A DNA stretch of 64,000 bases, from NCBI GenBank assembly GCA_963775975.1, contig CAVZKX010000002.1, forward strand, positions 930,001-994,000, read 5' to 3'. The translations under genes and the position numbers were made by a program. This DNA is from JANXQG01 sp963775975. Lineage in GTDB: Bacteria; Planctomycetota; Planctomycetia; Pirellulales; Thermoguttaceae. Position 1 is the stretch's first letter. Each line of letters begins with the position of its first letter. Below the pieces are notes generated by a model that did not search any database, had not been told where the DNA came from, and saw only the letters and a program-made list of their open reading frames with translations. Below are positions 42,297-50,059 of this stretch, piece after piece.

Positions 42297-43642
42297 ATGG
42301 ACCGCCGCGATTTCCTCAAGCACTCAAAAACCGTTAGTTGTGGGGTCGCGGCCGAGCTGACCATACTGCCAAACGCCGCCTCCGTCTGGGGCGCGCCGGC
42401 CAATGAGCGGCTCTCGCTGGCCATCGTCGGGCTACGAAACCGCGGCCTAGCGCTCGCCACCGGTTTCGCCCAGCGGGCCGACTGCCGCATTGACTATCTG
42501 TGCGACGCTGACGCCAGCCTCCAGGCGTCGCGGAGCGATAGCGTGGCCAAGGCGCAGGGCGGCCACGCGCCCAAGTTCGCCCAGGATTTTCGCCGCGCTC
42601 TGGACGACCACTCGGTTGACGCCGTGGTCATCGCCACGCCCGACCACTGGCATTGCCTCGCCGCCATCTTGGCTTGCCAGGCTGGCAAGGATGTCTTCGT
42701 CGCCGCGCCGCTGAGCCACGACATCTGGGAAGGTCAACGGGCGGTCGCCGCCGCGCGCAGACCAAGCGGGTCGTCACCGTTGATCTCGCCAGCCGCAGCG
42801 GCGACTACGTCCAAACCGCCAAGAATTACATCGATAGCGGTCGGCTGGGCAAAGTCCAGCTTTGCCGCGTCTTCGCGCAAACCGGACAGAGCAATTTTCC
42901 CGACTTGGCCGACACCGCCGCTCCCGACGGCCTCGACTGGAACTCCTGGAATGGGCCTGCCCCCGAAGCCCCGTACAATGCCAACTTGCAGAACAACTGG
43001 CACGGCTACTGGCGCTATTCGGGCGGAAACGCGGCCGTCGACGGGATCCATCAACTCGACCTCGCCCGCTTTCTCTGCGGACTGGAATATCCCAAATCGG
43101 TCTTCTCGCAGGGAGCGCGGTACGACACGGCCGGCGCGAACGAAACACCCGACACGCTGGTCACGACTTTCGAATTCGACAATCTGCTGATGACCTTCGA
43201 GCTGACGCTTGGAACGCCTTACATGTCGCGGATTTCGGTGGCAGTCCGCGCGGGCGACTTGATCCCTTACTGGCCGCAATGCGGCGCCCGCGTGGAGATC
43301 TATGGCAGCGAGGGCCTGATGTGCATCGGCCCGCACGGCACCGGCTGGCAGACCTTTGCCCGGCCGCGGCACGAGCAGGCCACGATGATCGACCGCAGCT
43401 GGGGCAAGCCGGTCGAGTTGGAGCATCAAAAGAACTTCATTGCCTGCGTCCGCTCGCGAAAGGCGCCCGCGGCCGACGTGGCGGAAGCCCATCGCAGTGC
43501 GCTGTTGGTCCATTACGCCAACATGAGCTACCGCGCCGGCTGCCAGAAGCTGCTCGTCGATGCCAAGACCGAGGCGGTCAATTCGCCGGAAGCAATGAAG
43601 TTCTTCCACCGCACGTACCGTCAGCCGTGGGTAGTTGAATAA
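42297..43642 (+). CDS. Gfo/Idh/MocA-family oxidoreductase, TAT signal (frameshifted)
   Basis: ATG at 42297 follows AAGGAG. The N-terminus MDRRDFLKHSKTVSCGVAAE is a twin-arginine signal. Rossmann start LSLAIVGLRNRGLALATGFA; family motif VIATPDHWHCLAAILACQAG. The frame changes at about 42755-42765 inside the central domain; the second frame gives KRVVTVDLASRSGDYVQTAK and GGNAAVDGIHQLDLARFLCG. About 448 residues in all. The usual KP dipeptide after the Asp-His motif is replaced by AAPLSHD, so catalysis may differ from classical dehydrogenases. Role unknown. Confidence 0.85.
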
Positions 43643-43690
43643 ATCAGCCGATTGACAGCCAACCTACGGGCAATGAGAATGGATTATCCT

Positions 43691-43744
43691 GTGGGGTAGA
43701 TTTCCAATCTGCCAAAGAAAGACAGGTTGGAAACCTGCCCCACG
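43691..43744. repeat. GTGGGGCAG two-stem repeat, copy 5
   Basis: GTGGGGTAGATTTCC...GGAAACCTGCCCCACG. The outer ends pair with one mismatch and both halves are self-complementary. Intergenic. Confidence 0.85.
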
Positions 43745-43763
43745 ACTAATCTAGAGGTCTCCC

Positions 43764-44201
43764 ATGCGTTACTCGATACCAGCATTGATCTGCGCCTTGG
43801 CCGTGGCGGCCATCCTCACCGCGCGTCCGGCTGCGGCGGACAAGACGTTTTACGAGGCTTTCAAGTCGATGTACGTCAAGCCCGACGCCAAAGACCGCAC
43901 GACGCTGATCTTCAACGCCGCGGTCGAGAAGAAAAGCTGCACGATCTGCCACGGGCCGACTTCCAAGAAGACCTTCAATGCCTACGGTACGCAGGTGAAG
44001 AAGTTCTTGAAGAAGAGCGACGCCGGAAACACGGCCAAGATCAAGAAGGCGCTTGCCTCCGTCTCGAGACTGCCGTCCGACCCCAACGACCCCAAATCGC
44101 TGAGCTTCGCCAAGCGGATCCACGCCGGCAAGCTGCCCGTCGGTGAGATCCATGTGCGGTCAGCGGAAGACTCGAATAAGGCCGACGGCGACGACAAGTA
44201 A
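43764..44201 (+). CDS. Secreted small monohaem c-type cytochrome-like protein
   Basis: A 145-residue exported protein (signal AVAAILTARPAAADK) with a single haem motif CTICHG about 53 residues from the start and a Lys-rich C-terminal part with KIKKALASVSRLPSDPNDP and ADGDDK tail. No distal Met ligand can be assigned. It probably carries electrons in the periplasm. Isolated from other redox genes. Confidence 0.78.
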   Translation: MRYSIPALICALAVAAILTARPAAADKTFYEAFKSMYVKPDAKDRTTLIFNAAVEKKSCTICHGPTSKKTFNAYGTQVKKFLKKSDAGNTAKIKKALASVSRLPSDPNDPKSLSFAKRIHAGKLPVGEIHVRSAEDSNKADGDDK

Positions 44202-44265
44202 ACGGGCGAGAGACGTTCACATGCCGGGAATGCGGCCGGTGAGCGACTGAGCAGCGAAGCATATT

Positions 44266-44339
44266 TCACGCAAAGGCGCAAAGCTCGCAAAGGAAGATCC
44301 AAACATCACCCTCTTTGCGAGCTTCGCGCCTTTGCGTGA
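44266..44339. repeat. 27-bp inverted repeat CACGCAAAGGCGCAAAG
   Basis: Arms 44266-44292 and 44313-44339 match with one mismatch around a 20-base spacer. A strong hairpin after the monohaem gene and before the convergent transglutaminase gene; it may act as a bidirectional terminator. Confidence 0.8.
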
Positions 44340-44357
44340 GGCTTCTTTTCAGCACAA

Positions 44358-44377
44358 CATCACGACGGAGCGTGATG
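44358..44377. repeat. CATCACGACGGAGCGTGATG hairpin repeat, copy 1
   Basis: A 20-base near-palindrome. The wider sequence ACATCACGACGGAGCGTGAT through GAGTACGTT is identical to the copy at 55642. Confidence 0.75.
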
Positions 44378-44388
44378 AGTACGTTCGC

Positions 44389-45345
44389 TCAATTGACTTG
44401 CTGCCCGACCCATTGCACGGAAGGCTTACCGGCATTTTGCGTGCCGGGATGGGCGATTAGGCCCGTGCGGATGTACCGCTGCCGATCGCGAACGTCCGGC
44501 GGCTTGAAGTTGTCGCCCTTGGCAAGAATGAGCTTCGTGTCGGGCAGTTCGCCAAACGCCTTCGCCCCCGCCGGCGAACAGGGTAGCCAATGTCCTTCGC
44601 CCTGTTTGTCCACGAGATAGAACTCCGCGTAGCAGAACTCGGGCACCCACACCATCCGGGCCGGCACTTCCGCGTCGCGGCAGAGGGCCACGAACAGGGC
44701 CGAAAGGTCATCGTGGTTCGCCTTGCCGTTCTTCAAGGCGGCGGCGGCGCCCTTCGACTCGATGCCATTCTCGTAAGTCACCTTTGTCCGCACGAAATCA
44801 TAAAGGGCCTCGACACGGTCCCATGCCTGCTTGGCGCCGGCCCCCGTTTCCTTCGCCGCCTTGCGGATCAGCGGGTTCTGCGTCTCGATGAGCGGGCTAG
44901 CGGCAAGATAGCGGCGGAGCGACGGAGCGATTTCCTTGGCCGACGGCAGCACGAAAGCCGATTTGTCCTCCGGCGGCAACTGCATCGAGCGGTTGCACTC
45001 GAACGTCACGACCGCCTTGACCTGCTCGCCCTGTGCGATCCACGGTATGTTGATCGTGAGCAGCTTGGCCGACTCATTCAACGTCTGATAGCTCACCTTG
45101 ACGCCCGGCGACACGTCCTGCTCGACGATCTTGACGGTTTGCTCGGGCCATTCCATCGGCACCGGCACGTAGCCAGTGACCGAGCGGCACGGCCCGGCTG
45201 ATGCCTGAATGATGACGCCGGCCTTCCAGGTATGAGTCTGCGACGCGCCAACCTTCGCGCCGCCCGGATCGCCGTCCTTGAATTGGGCGAAGGCGGGGGT
45301 GGCGGCAAACAGGATCGTCAACAGGAATGGTGCGGTGCGAGGCAT
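44389..45345 (-). CDS. Secreted transglutaminase-like protein, catalytic residues lost
   Basis: A 318-residue exported protein (signal FLLTILFAATPAFAQ) of the transglutaminase-like fold, paralogous to the gene at 45510. The catalytic region reads GKANHDDLSALFVALCRDAE where the paralogue has GSGDCNQLTSAFIAICRASR, so the nucleophile Cys is His here. The catalytic His position reads PEFCYAEFYL where the paralogue has PEHCYPEFYL, so it is Phe. The protein is thus probably non-catalytic, acting as a binding or structural homologue. It ends just after the 44358 repeat. Confidence 0.85.
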   Translation of the reverse strand: MPRTAPFLLTILFAATPAFAQFKDGDPGGAKVGASQTHTWKAGVIIQASAGPCRSVTGYVPVPMEWPEQTVKIVEQDVSPGVKVSYQTLNESAKLLTINIPWIAQGEQVKAVVTFECNRSMQLPPEDKSAFVLPSAKEIAPSLRRYLAASPLIETQNPLIRKAAKETGAGAKQAWDRVEALYDFVRTKVTYENGIESKGAAAALKNGKANHDDLSALFVALCRDAEVPARMVWVPEFCYAEFYLVDKQGEGHWLPCSPAGAKAFGELPDTKLILAKGDNFKPPDVRDRQRYIRTGLIAHPGTQNAGKPSVQWVGQQVN

Positions 45346-45367
45346 AACTTGTATAACGTGTTGGGAT

Positions 45368-45402
45368 CTTAGTGCTTAGTACTTAGTTCTTAGTACACAG
45401 TT
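45368..45402. repeat. Heptamer array, CTTAGTA type
   Basis: Five units of CTTAGTG/CTTAGTA/CTTAGTT/CTTAGTA/CACAGTT, 7-base period, just upstream of the inactive transglutaminase-like gene. Confidence 0.75.
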
Positions 45403-45471
45403 ATGGTTGTTCAAACCACAGCGATCGAATGGCCGATTCTTTAATCAAGTTTAACTCGCTTCTTCTCTGCA

Positions 45472-45513
45472 GTTCTAAGTACTTAGTACTAAAAACTGAG
45501 TACTAAAAACTAC
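45472..45513. repeat. Heptamer array, GTACTAA type
   Basis: Six units (GTTCTAA, GTACTTA, GTACTAA, AAACTGA, GTACTAA, AAACTAC) ending in the stop codon of the next transglutaminase gene. It is largely complementary to the array at 45368, so the pair could form a long stem. Confidence 0.75.
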
Positions 45514-46505
45514 TCTACCTTTTGGCAAACCAGTTTCATCGCCGGTTGACCGCCGGGACGCGGGACCCAAATAATGTTCTCGGGCAGAAAGCGGAATGGC
45601 TTCGCAGGCTGGCCCGGCAAGGTGATTTTGAAACTATCGCCCTTTTGCAGGATGGGCTTGGTCGTGCGGATGCCGCCAAAATCTTCCGAACCAGACGCCT
45701 CGGCCGGATACCAATGGCCTTTCCCCTCGGCATCGAGAAGATAGAACTCGGGATAGCAATGTTCCGGGATGCGGACGGTTCGGGCTGGGATGCGGCTCGC
45801 CCGGCAGATGGCGATGAACGCGGAGGTCAACTGGTTACAATCGCCCGAGCCTTTGTCGATGGCCTCGAGGCACGTGTCGAGCTTCTCGCCCTGCTTGTGC
45901 TCCATTTCCTTGTAGTGGATTGTTTTGCGGACCCAGTCGTAGATCGCGCGGACGTGCGGCCAGGCCTTGGTCTGACCGGCGGCAAGCTGTTTGGCGATCG
46001 CGCGGATGCGCGTGTCGTTGCTTTCGATCAGCTCGCTTCGGCCGAGGTAGGGCTTGAACTCCGCGGGCAGCGACTTCGTGTCGGGCATTACGAGGCTGTC
46101 GGTGTCGTCGGGCGGCAGAAGCGTGTGCCGCGTTACTTCGACGATGACGAAGGCGTGCGCATCCTTGTCGGGGGTAACGCGCGCGAAGTTGGCGACCATC
46201 TGCTTGCCCGTGCCGTATGTCGTGTACTTCACCGTCACGCCGGGCGAGAAGTCTTTCTCCACAAGCTTGAGGCTCTGTTCGGGCCAGGGGATAGGAATGG
46301 TCGCCGAGCAGTTGACATGCTGGACCGGACCGCCGGTTGCGGAGACAATCATGCCGAACTTCCACTTCTGCACCTTTGCCTCGCCGAGCTTCGGCCCCGC
46401 GTCGCGGGCCGCGGGCTTATCGGCGGCACCCTCGTCGTCCGCCCGCGCGGCGATTGCCGGCGGGAACACAAGGACTAGTAGAGTGATGGCGGTAGTAAAA
46501 CGCAT
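45510..46505 (-). CDS. Secreted transglutaminase-like protein with catalytic residues
   Basis: A 331-residue exported protein (signal TTAITLLVLVFPPAIAARA, start 46505). The transglutaminase-like core has Cys in GSGDCNQLTSAF and His in PEHCYPEFYLLD followed by GHWYPAE. Tandem with the inactive homologue; overall pattern and length are the same apart from an N-terminal addition (DEGAADKPAARDAGPKLGEA). It may crosslink or hydrolyse amide bonds in the periplasm or on the surface. The pair is probably a recent duplication. Confidence 0.88.
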   Translation of the reverse strand: MRFTTAITLLVLVFPPAIAARADDEGAADKPAARDAGPKLGEAKVQKWKFGMIVSATGGPVQHVNCSATIPIPWPEQSLKLVEKDFSPGVTVKYTTYGTGKQMVANFARVTPDKDAHAFVIVEVTRHTLLPPDDTDSLVMPDTKSLPAEFKPYLGRSELIESNDTRIRAIAKQLAAGQTKAWPHVRAIYDWVRKTIHYKEMEHKQGEKLDTCLEAIDKGSGDCNQLTSAFIAICRASRIPARTVRIPEHCYPEFYLLDAEGKGHWYPAEASGSEDFGGIRTTKPILQKGDSFKITLPGQPAKPFRFLPENIIWVPRPGGQPAMKLVCQKVE

Positions 46506-46625
46506 GGCAAGGTCGCGGTTCGGCGGAAAAAGCCTCCCTATATTGTACTTTATGTATTGCGTAAGATGTAACTGGTTGTGAGCCGGTTTTTCGAAGGCTG
46601 AACAGCACAATGAGCGAGATATCCA

Positions 46626-47258
46626 ATGGACGAAGGAGCAACAACGCCGGCGCCGACCGTCTATGTCGTGGACGATGACGCAGGCGCCTTGCGGTCGCTC
46701 TGCTGGCTCATCGAACAGGCCGGGCTGCCGGTCCGCGCGTTCAACTCGGGCAGGGCGTTCCTCGACGAATATCGGGAGGAGGAGCCCGGCTGCCTCGTGT
46801 TGGACGTCCGCATGCCCGACCTGAGCGGGCTGGAAGTCCAAAAGCGTTTGCTGGAACGCGGTCTAGGCCTGCCGATCATCTTTCTCACAGCTTTCGGCGA
46901 TGTGCCCACCTGCGCCAGGGCGTTCAAGGCGGGGGCCATCGACTTTCTGGAAAAGCCGGTGGACGAAAAGGTGCTTCTCGATCAAATCCGCATGGCGCTG
47001 GCTATGGAACGCGATCTTTTCACACGCAACCGCGCGGCCGGCAAGGTCGCGGATCGCTTCAGCCAACTCACGCGGCGCGAACGCGCGGTGCTCGAAATGC
47101 TGCTCTCCGGAAAGACCCTCAAGGAGATCGCCGCGCTGAACGACGTAACGGTGCAAACCGTTTGGAAGCAGCGCGCATCGATCTTCCGCAAAATGAATGT
47201 GGAAAGCGAGTTCGAATTGGCGCGACTCACCAGGCAGTGGCCGGGCGGGCAACGATGA
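46626..47258 (+). CDS. FixJ-type response regulator
   Basis: A 210-residue two-domain regulator. The receiver holds TVYVVDDDAGALRSLCWLIE, the phospho-acceptor Asp in LVLDVRMPDLSG, Thr in LTAFGD and Lys in FLEKPVDE. The C-terminal LuxR-type HTH is LTRRERAVLEMLLSGKTLKE with QTVWKQRASIFRKM. It is divergent from the transglutaminase gene with no kinase nearby, so it is an orphan in this window. The IS element starts about 100 bases downstream. Confidence 0.93.
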   Translation: MDEGATTPAPTVYVVDDDAGALRSLCWLIEQAGLPVRAFNSGRAFLDEYREEEPGCLVLDVRMPDLSGLEVQKRLLERGLGLPIIFLTAFGDVPTCARAFKAGAIDFLEKPVDEKVLLDQIRMALAMERDLFTRNRAAGKVADRFSQLTRRERAVLEMLLSGKTLKEIAALNDVTVQTVWKQRASIFRKMNVESEFELARLTRQWPGGQR

Positions 47259-47427
47259 CGTGACAAGGTAACCCACAGTGGGATACTTCTACTTCACTTC
47301 CGCCTGGACGGCGTCAATTCTGACGAGCGAGGCGGTTTTCAGTTTTGCTGGCTAGTGGGTATGAGGTGCTTGGCTTTTCGTGGACAGTCCAACTCCTTAT
47401 TTTCATGGGAAGAAGGAGACTGCCGCA

Positions 47428-47727
47428 ATGCGTCGCTCCAAGTCGAATAGCAAGCGTAAACCCCGCCACTCTTACTCCGAGGAATTCCGGCAGGAGGCCG
47501 TGCAAATGCTCCTGGACGGCCATTCTGCCGTGTCCGTGGCCTCTCGCTTGGGGCTCTCGGGTCCCAACCTCCTTTATCGTTGGAAGAAAGAAGCCCTCCA
47601 TCAAGCTGGGCCGGCGGCGCGGACCCTCGGTGATCGCGTCCACCAGCTCGAAGAAGAACTACGCCGCGTTGAACGCGAACGGGACATCTTAAAAAAAGCG
47701 TTGAGTATCTTAAGCCGCAACGTGTAG
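47428..47727 (+). CDS. IS3-family transposase OrfA
   Basis: A 99-residue HTH protein (start MRRSKSNSKRKPRHSYSEEF at 47428, AAGGAG at 47413): EEFRQEAVQMLLDGHSAVSV, LGLSGPNLLYRWKKEAL, then a leucine-zipper-like coil (DRVHQLEEELRRVERERDIL). It binds the IS ends and regulates the OrfAB fusion. The A7G run at 47691-47698 lies in its final codons. Confidence 0.92.
   Translation: MRRSKSNSKRKPRHSYSEEFRQEAVQMLLDGHSAVSVASRLGLSGPNLLYRWKKEALHQAGPAARTLGDRVHQLEEELRRVERERDILKKALSILSRNV
47691..47698 (+). other. Programmed -1 frameshift site of the IS (AAAAAAAG)
   Basis: A seven-A run then G in the OrfA frame. A -1 slip leaves frame ...KKSVEYLKPQRVADLYAVIE, open into OrfB with no stop, as expected for an IS3-type OrfAB fusion transposase. 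Confidence 0.75.
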
Positions 47728-47777
47728 CCGACCTGTACGCCGTCATCGAACAACTCACTATCCCAGGATCTTTCTCC

Positions 47778-48602
47778 GTGTCCGCAATCTGCGATACCTT
47801 GCTCGTCAGCCGTGCCGGCTTCTACGCCTGGCGGAGCGATGTTGAGTCGGCGCGTCAGCGCAGAGAACGTGAACTGTTGCCGCTGGTGCGCGACATCTTC
47901 TGGCACCATCGGCGGCGTTATGGCGCTCGCCGAATCGCCGTTGAGTTGCAAGCCCAAGGACAACCTTGCGGCGTCGATCGAGTCGCAAAACTGCTGAAAA
48001 TGCAGGGTTTAATCGCCATTCAGCCCAAGTCCTTCGTTCCTAAAACAACCAACAGCCGGCATAAGCTCGGCTATAGCCCGAACCTCTTGGCCGATGCGCC
48101 GCCGCCCGACCGCGTCAATCGCGTCTGGGTCGGCGACATCACCTACATCCCACTTCGCGGAAGCACCTTCGCCTACCTGGCCTTGCTCATGGATATCTTC
48201 TCACGCCGCATCCTCGGCTGGCAACTCAACACGCAGATGACCGAGCCGCTCGTCCTCGATGCCTTGCATCAGGCTATCCGCGCCAGGCAGCCTGCACCGG
48301 GCTTGATCCATCACACGGACCGCGGCGGCCAGTATGCCGGCAGCCGCTATCGCGCCGTACTCCGCCGCGCGGACGCTCGCCAGAGCATGAGCCGGCCCGA
48401 CAACTGCTACGACAACGCCTTCATGGAATCCTGCTTCGGGACCATCAAGACCGAACTGGAAATGACCGAATACGATAACAGCTTCCAGGCCCGCTCCGAG
48501 ATTGCCAGCTATATCGCCTACTACAACAACGAACGCCGACACTCAGCACTCAACTACCTCAGCCCAGCCCAATTCGAAACCCAATACACCCTTCCCATCT
48601 AA
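47778..48602 (+). CDS. IS3-family transposase OrfB (DDE domain)
   Basis: A DDE integrase-fold transposase, normally made as an OrfAB fusion by frameshifting at 47691; the internal start here is GTG. Catalytic residues are in WVGDITYI, IHHTDRGGQYAG and DNCYDNAFMESCFGTIKTEL, and the rest of the rve core is typical (HSALNYLSPAQFE). Complete and undamaged. Confidence 0.94.
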   Translation: MSAICDTLLVSRAGFYAWRSDVESARQRRERELLPLVRDIFWHHRRRYGARRIAVELQAQGQPCGVDRVAKLLKMQGLIAIQPKSFVPKTTNSRHKLGYSPNLLADAPPPDRVNRVWVGDITYIPLRGSTFAYLALLMDIFSRRILGWQLNTQMTEPLVLDALHQAIRARQPAPGLIHHTDRGGQYAGSRYRAVLRRADARQSMSRPDNCYDNAFMESCFGTIKTELEMTEYDNSFQARSEIASYIAYYNNERRHSALNYLSPAQFETQYTLPI

Positions 48603-48641
48603 GAGGATGACCTGTCCGAAAACTGCCAAGCATCTCAGTAC

Positions 48642-49136
48642 TCATAGGTAATGCCTGCACTTGGGAAAGAAGGATACTAAAGCAGGCCAACTTCCATCCC
48701 CAAAAGCTTCGAAACCCAAGTCAACAGCACTCTTGAATGTTCCATACTCCTCGTCTTCGACAAGTTCCGTCAACTTAAGCGGCGGTGAGTCTTGCTCTAG
48801 TTCACCGTTTTCAGCCAACTGGACCCATAGTTCATCATCTGGCCCGAACTCTCGGTGGGACGCACCGTTTTCATATAATTCCGCTGACCTATATCCCACT
48901 TGATCATTGAAGTGCAAGAGCAGCGAGACGGAGAAATGCAGTGATAGCTCCCTCGCCAGCCGCTCAAACTCAGCCTCTGCAAATGCTTCTGAGAATGAAT
49001 CTTTCTGGAACACGACGGTAACGTTGTCGGAGAATGGAGCAACGGCGACAAGATTCCTCAGTCTTTCGCCCGATATCCGCTCGTTCACGAGGTCTACCGA
49101 ACTTCGCACAAAAACGCCGACAAACGCGTTGCTCAT
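48642..49136 (-). CDS. Hypothetical protein next to the IS
   Basis: A 164-residue protein, start 49136 (MSNAFVGVFVRSSVDLVNER). Acidic with DNVTVVFQKDSFSEAFAEAE, FNDQVGYRSAEL and AVDLGFEAFGDGSW. I do not recognise a family. The stop lies 4 bases from the IS end, so the C-terminus was close to the insertion point and may have been altered; the DNA is AT-richer than elsewhere. Confidence 0.6.
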   Translation of the reverse strand: MSNAFVGVFVRSSVDLVNERISGERLRNLVAVAPFSDNVTVVFQKDSFSEAFAEAEFERLARELSLHFSVSLLLHFNDQVGYRSAELYENGASHREFGPDDELWVQLAENGELEQDSPPLKLTELVEDEEYGTFKSAVDLGFEAFGDGSWPALVSFFPKCRHYL

Positions 49137-49243
49137 TACTGCTTTCCTCTGTCGATTCGCATTTTGTGCTTCCTGGTGGTTCGTCCTAGCCGGACAATGA
49201 CCGGCTTGCAATCCGGCATGGGCAAGTCGCGTGTCATCAGATT

Positions 49244-49634
49244 TCACCAAGCCCTACTAGTTCGGCGCAGGGCGAGGCGCCAATGGTCGTTCATATTGAG
49301 TAGTCGGACTGTCGCATGGCCAGTCGCCGTAAGCCCTACAATTTCGGCTCCACGAAGAATGAAATGGTCTTGCCATTTGTCGCGGCGGGGATGGAACAGC
49401 GTGACGATAGCGCCTGTTTCAGAATCAATCGAACGTCAGGTTTGGACCTTTATATGCGTTGCACCGGTCACAAGACAGGCACAGGTTCTCTACGGAATCA
49501 TCGCCCCCGTGTTGTTTCGCGATGATGTGCTCGACGTGGAACGTGTGAAACGGGATGAGAAACTGCGCTATCGCGCAATACTCGCAGCAATTCTTCGCTC
49601 GGCGAACAACGAGTTGGCGCGTCTGAGCATTCAT
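49244..49634 (-). CDS. HNH endonuclease-like protein (frameshifted)
   Basis: HNH motif: CEYC and CDRCN zinc pairs, catalytic His-Asn in FHTFHVEHIIAKQHGG with SVENLCLSCDRCNAYKGPNL. The frame shifts at about 49435-49440; the other frame continues SIDSETGAIVTLFHPRRDKW and LTATGHATVRLLNMND, the standard remainder of this family, ending at TGA 49244. About 129 residues. It overlaps the small gene upstream by adjoining stop and start. Planctomycete genomes often carry this pair; the substrate is unknown. Confidence 0.8.
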
Positions 49635-49901
49635 TCAGCGCGAAGGGTGCTCGCGGAGGTAAGCGCGGGCCTTAGCCTGAAGGATCGCCAATACGTCGAT
49701 GGCGTCAACGGATTGGTTGTACTCTACCTCTTCCTCCGGCGAGAGTTGCCCCTCGTTCGCTTTCTCGGCCAAAAGATCAAGCCGCGACTGCGTCTTCGGA
49801 TCGGCGCGAAGTTCAGCTAACCGCTGGGCCACTTGCGGAGTGAAACACTCGGTGACGGGCCCGAGAATTCGATCGAAGTACGTCGTTTCTACGCTGCTCA
49901 T
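49635..49901 (-). CDS. Small protein coupled to the HNH gene
   Basis: An 88-residue protein starting at 49901 (MSSVETTYFDRILGPVTECF). Helical pattern QVAQRLAELRADPKTQSRLD and a conserved ALANEGQLSPEEE-like stretch (here AEKANEGQLSPEEEVEYNQS). The stop abuts the HNH start, so it is translated first in the same operon. Perhaps an antitoxin-like or regulatory partner of the HNH protein. Confidence 0.7.
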   Translation of the reverse strand: MSSVETTYFDRILGPVTECFTPQVAQRLAELRADPKTQSRLDLLAEKANEGQLSPEEEVEYNQSVDAIDVLAILQAKARAYLREHPSR

Positions 49902-50059
49902 AAAGCCTGGCCTTTCAACGTTTGGCGGAGAGCACCGCCAGCCGAAGAATCGGTCCAATTCTAGGCCCAGAAAGCCACCCCGTCAAGCGCGACTGACAAT
50001 CAACGAAAAGTCGGAGGCGCCTTCGCTTGATCGGCTCCATTCTGGCAATATGTCCTAGC

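Larger units (their letters stand above)
47362..48637 (+). mobile_element. Intact IS3-family insertion sequence with 3-bp target duplication
   Basis: A 1276-bp element carrying orfA and orfB. Terminal inverted repeats (TGAGGTGCTTGGC at the left, GCCAAGCATCTCA at the right, extending over about 27 bp with gaps) begin TG and end CA. The triplet GTA flanks both ends (47359-47361 and 48638-48640), the expected target duplication. Both ORFs are undamaged, so the insertion looks recent and potentially active. Confidence 0.92.

Noticed and set aside
44266..44339. Rho-independent terminator call
   Set aside because: The inverted repeat is strong but lacks a T-run on either strand, so it is listed only as a repeat.
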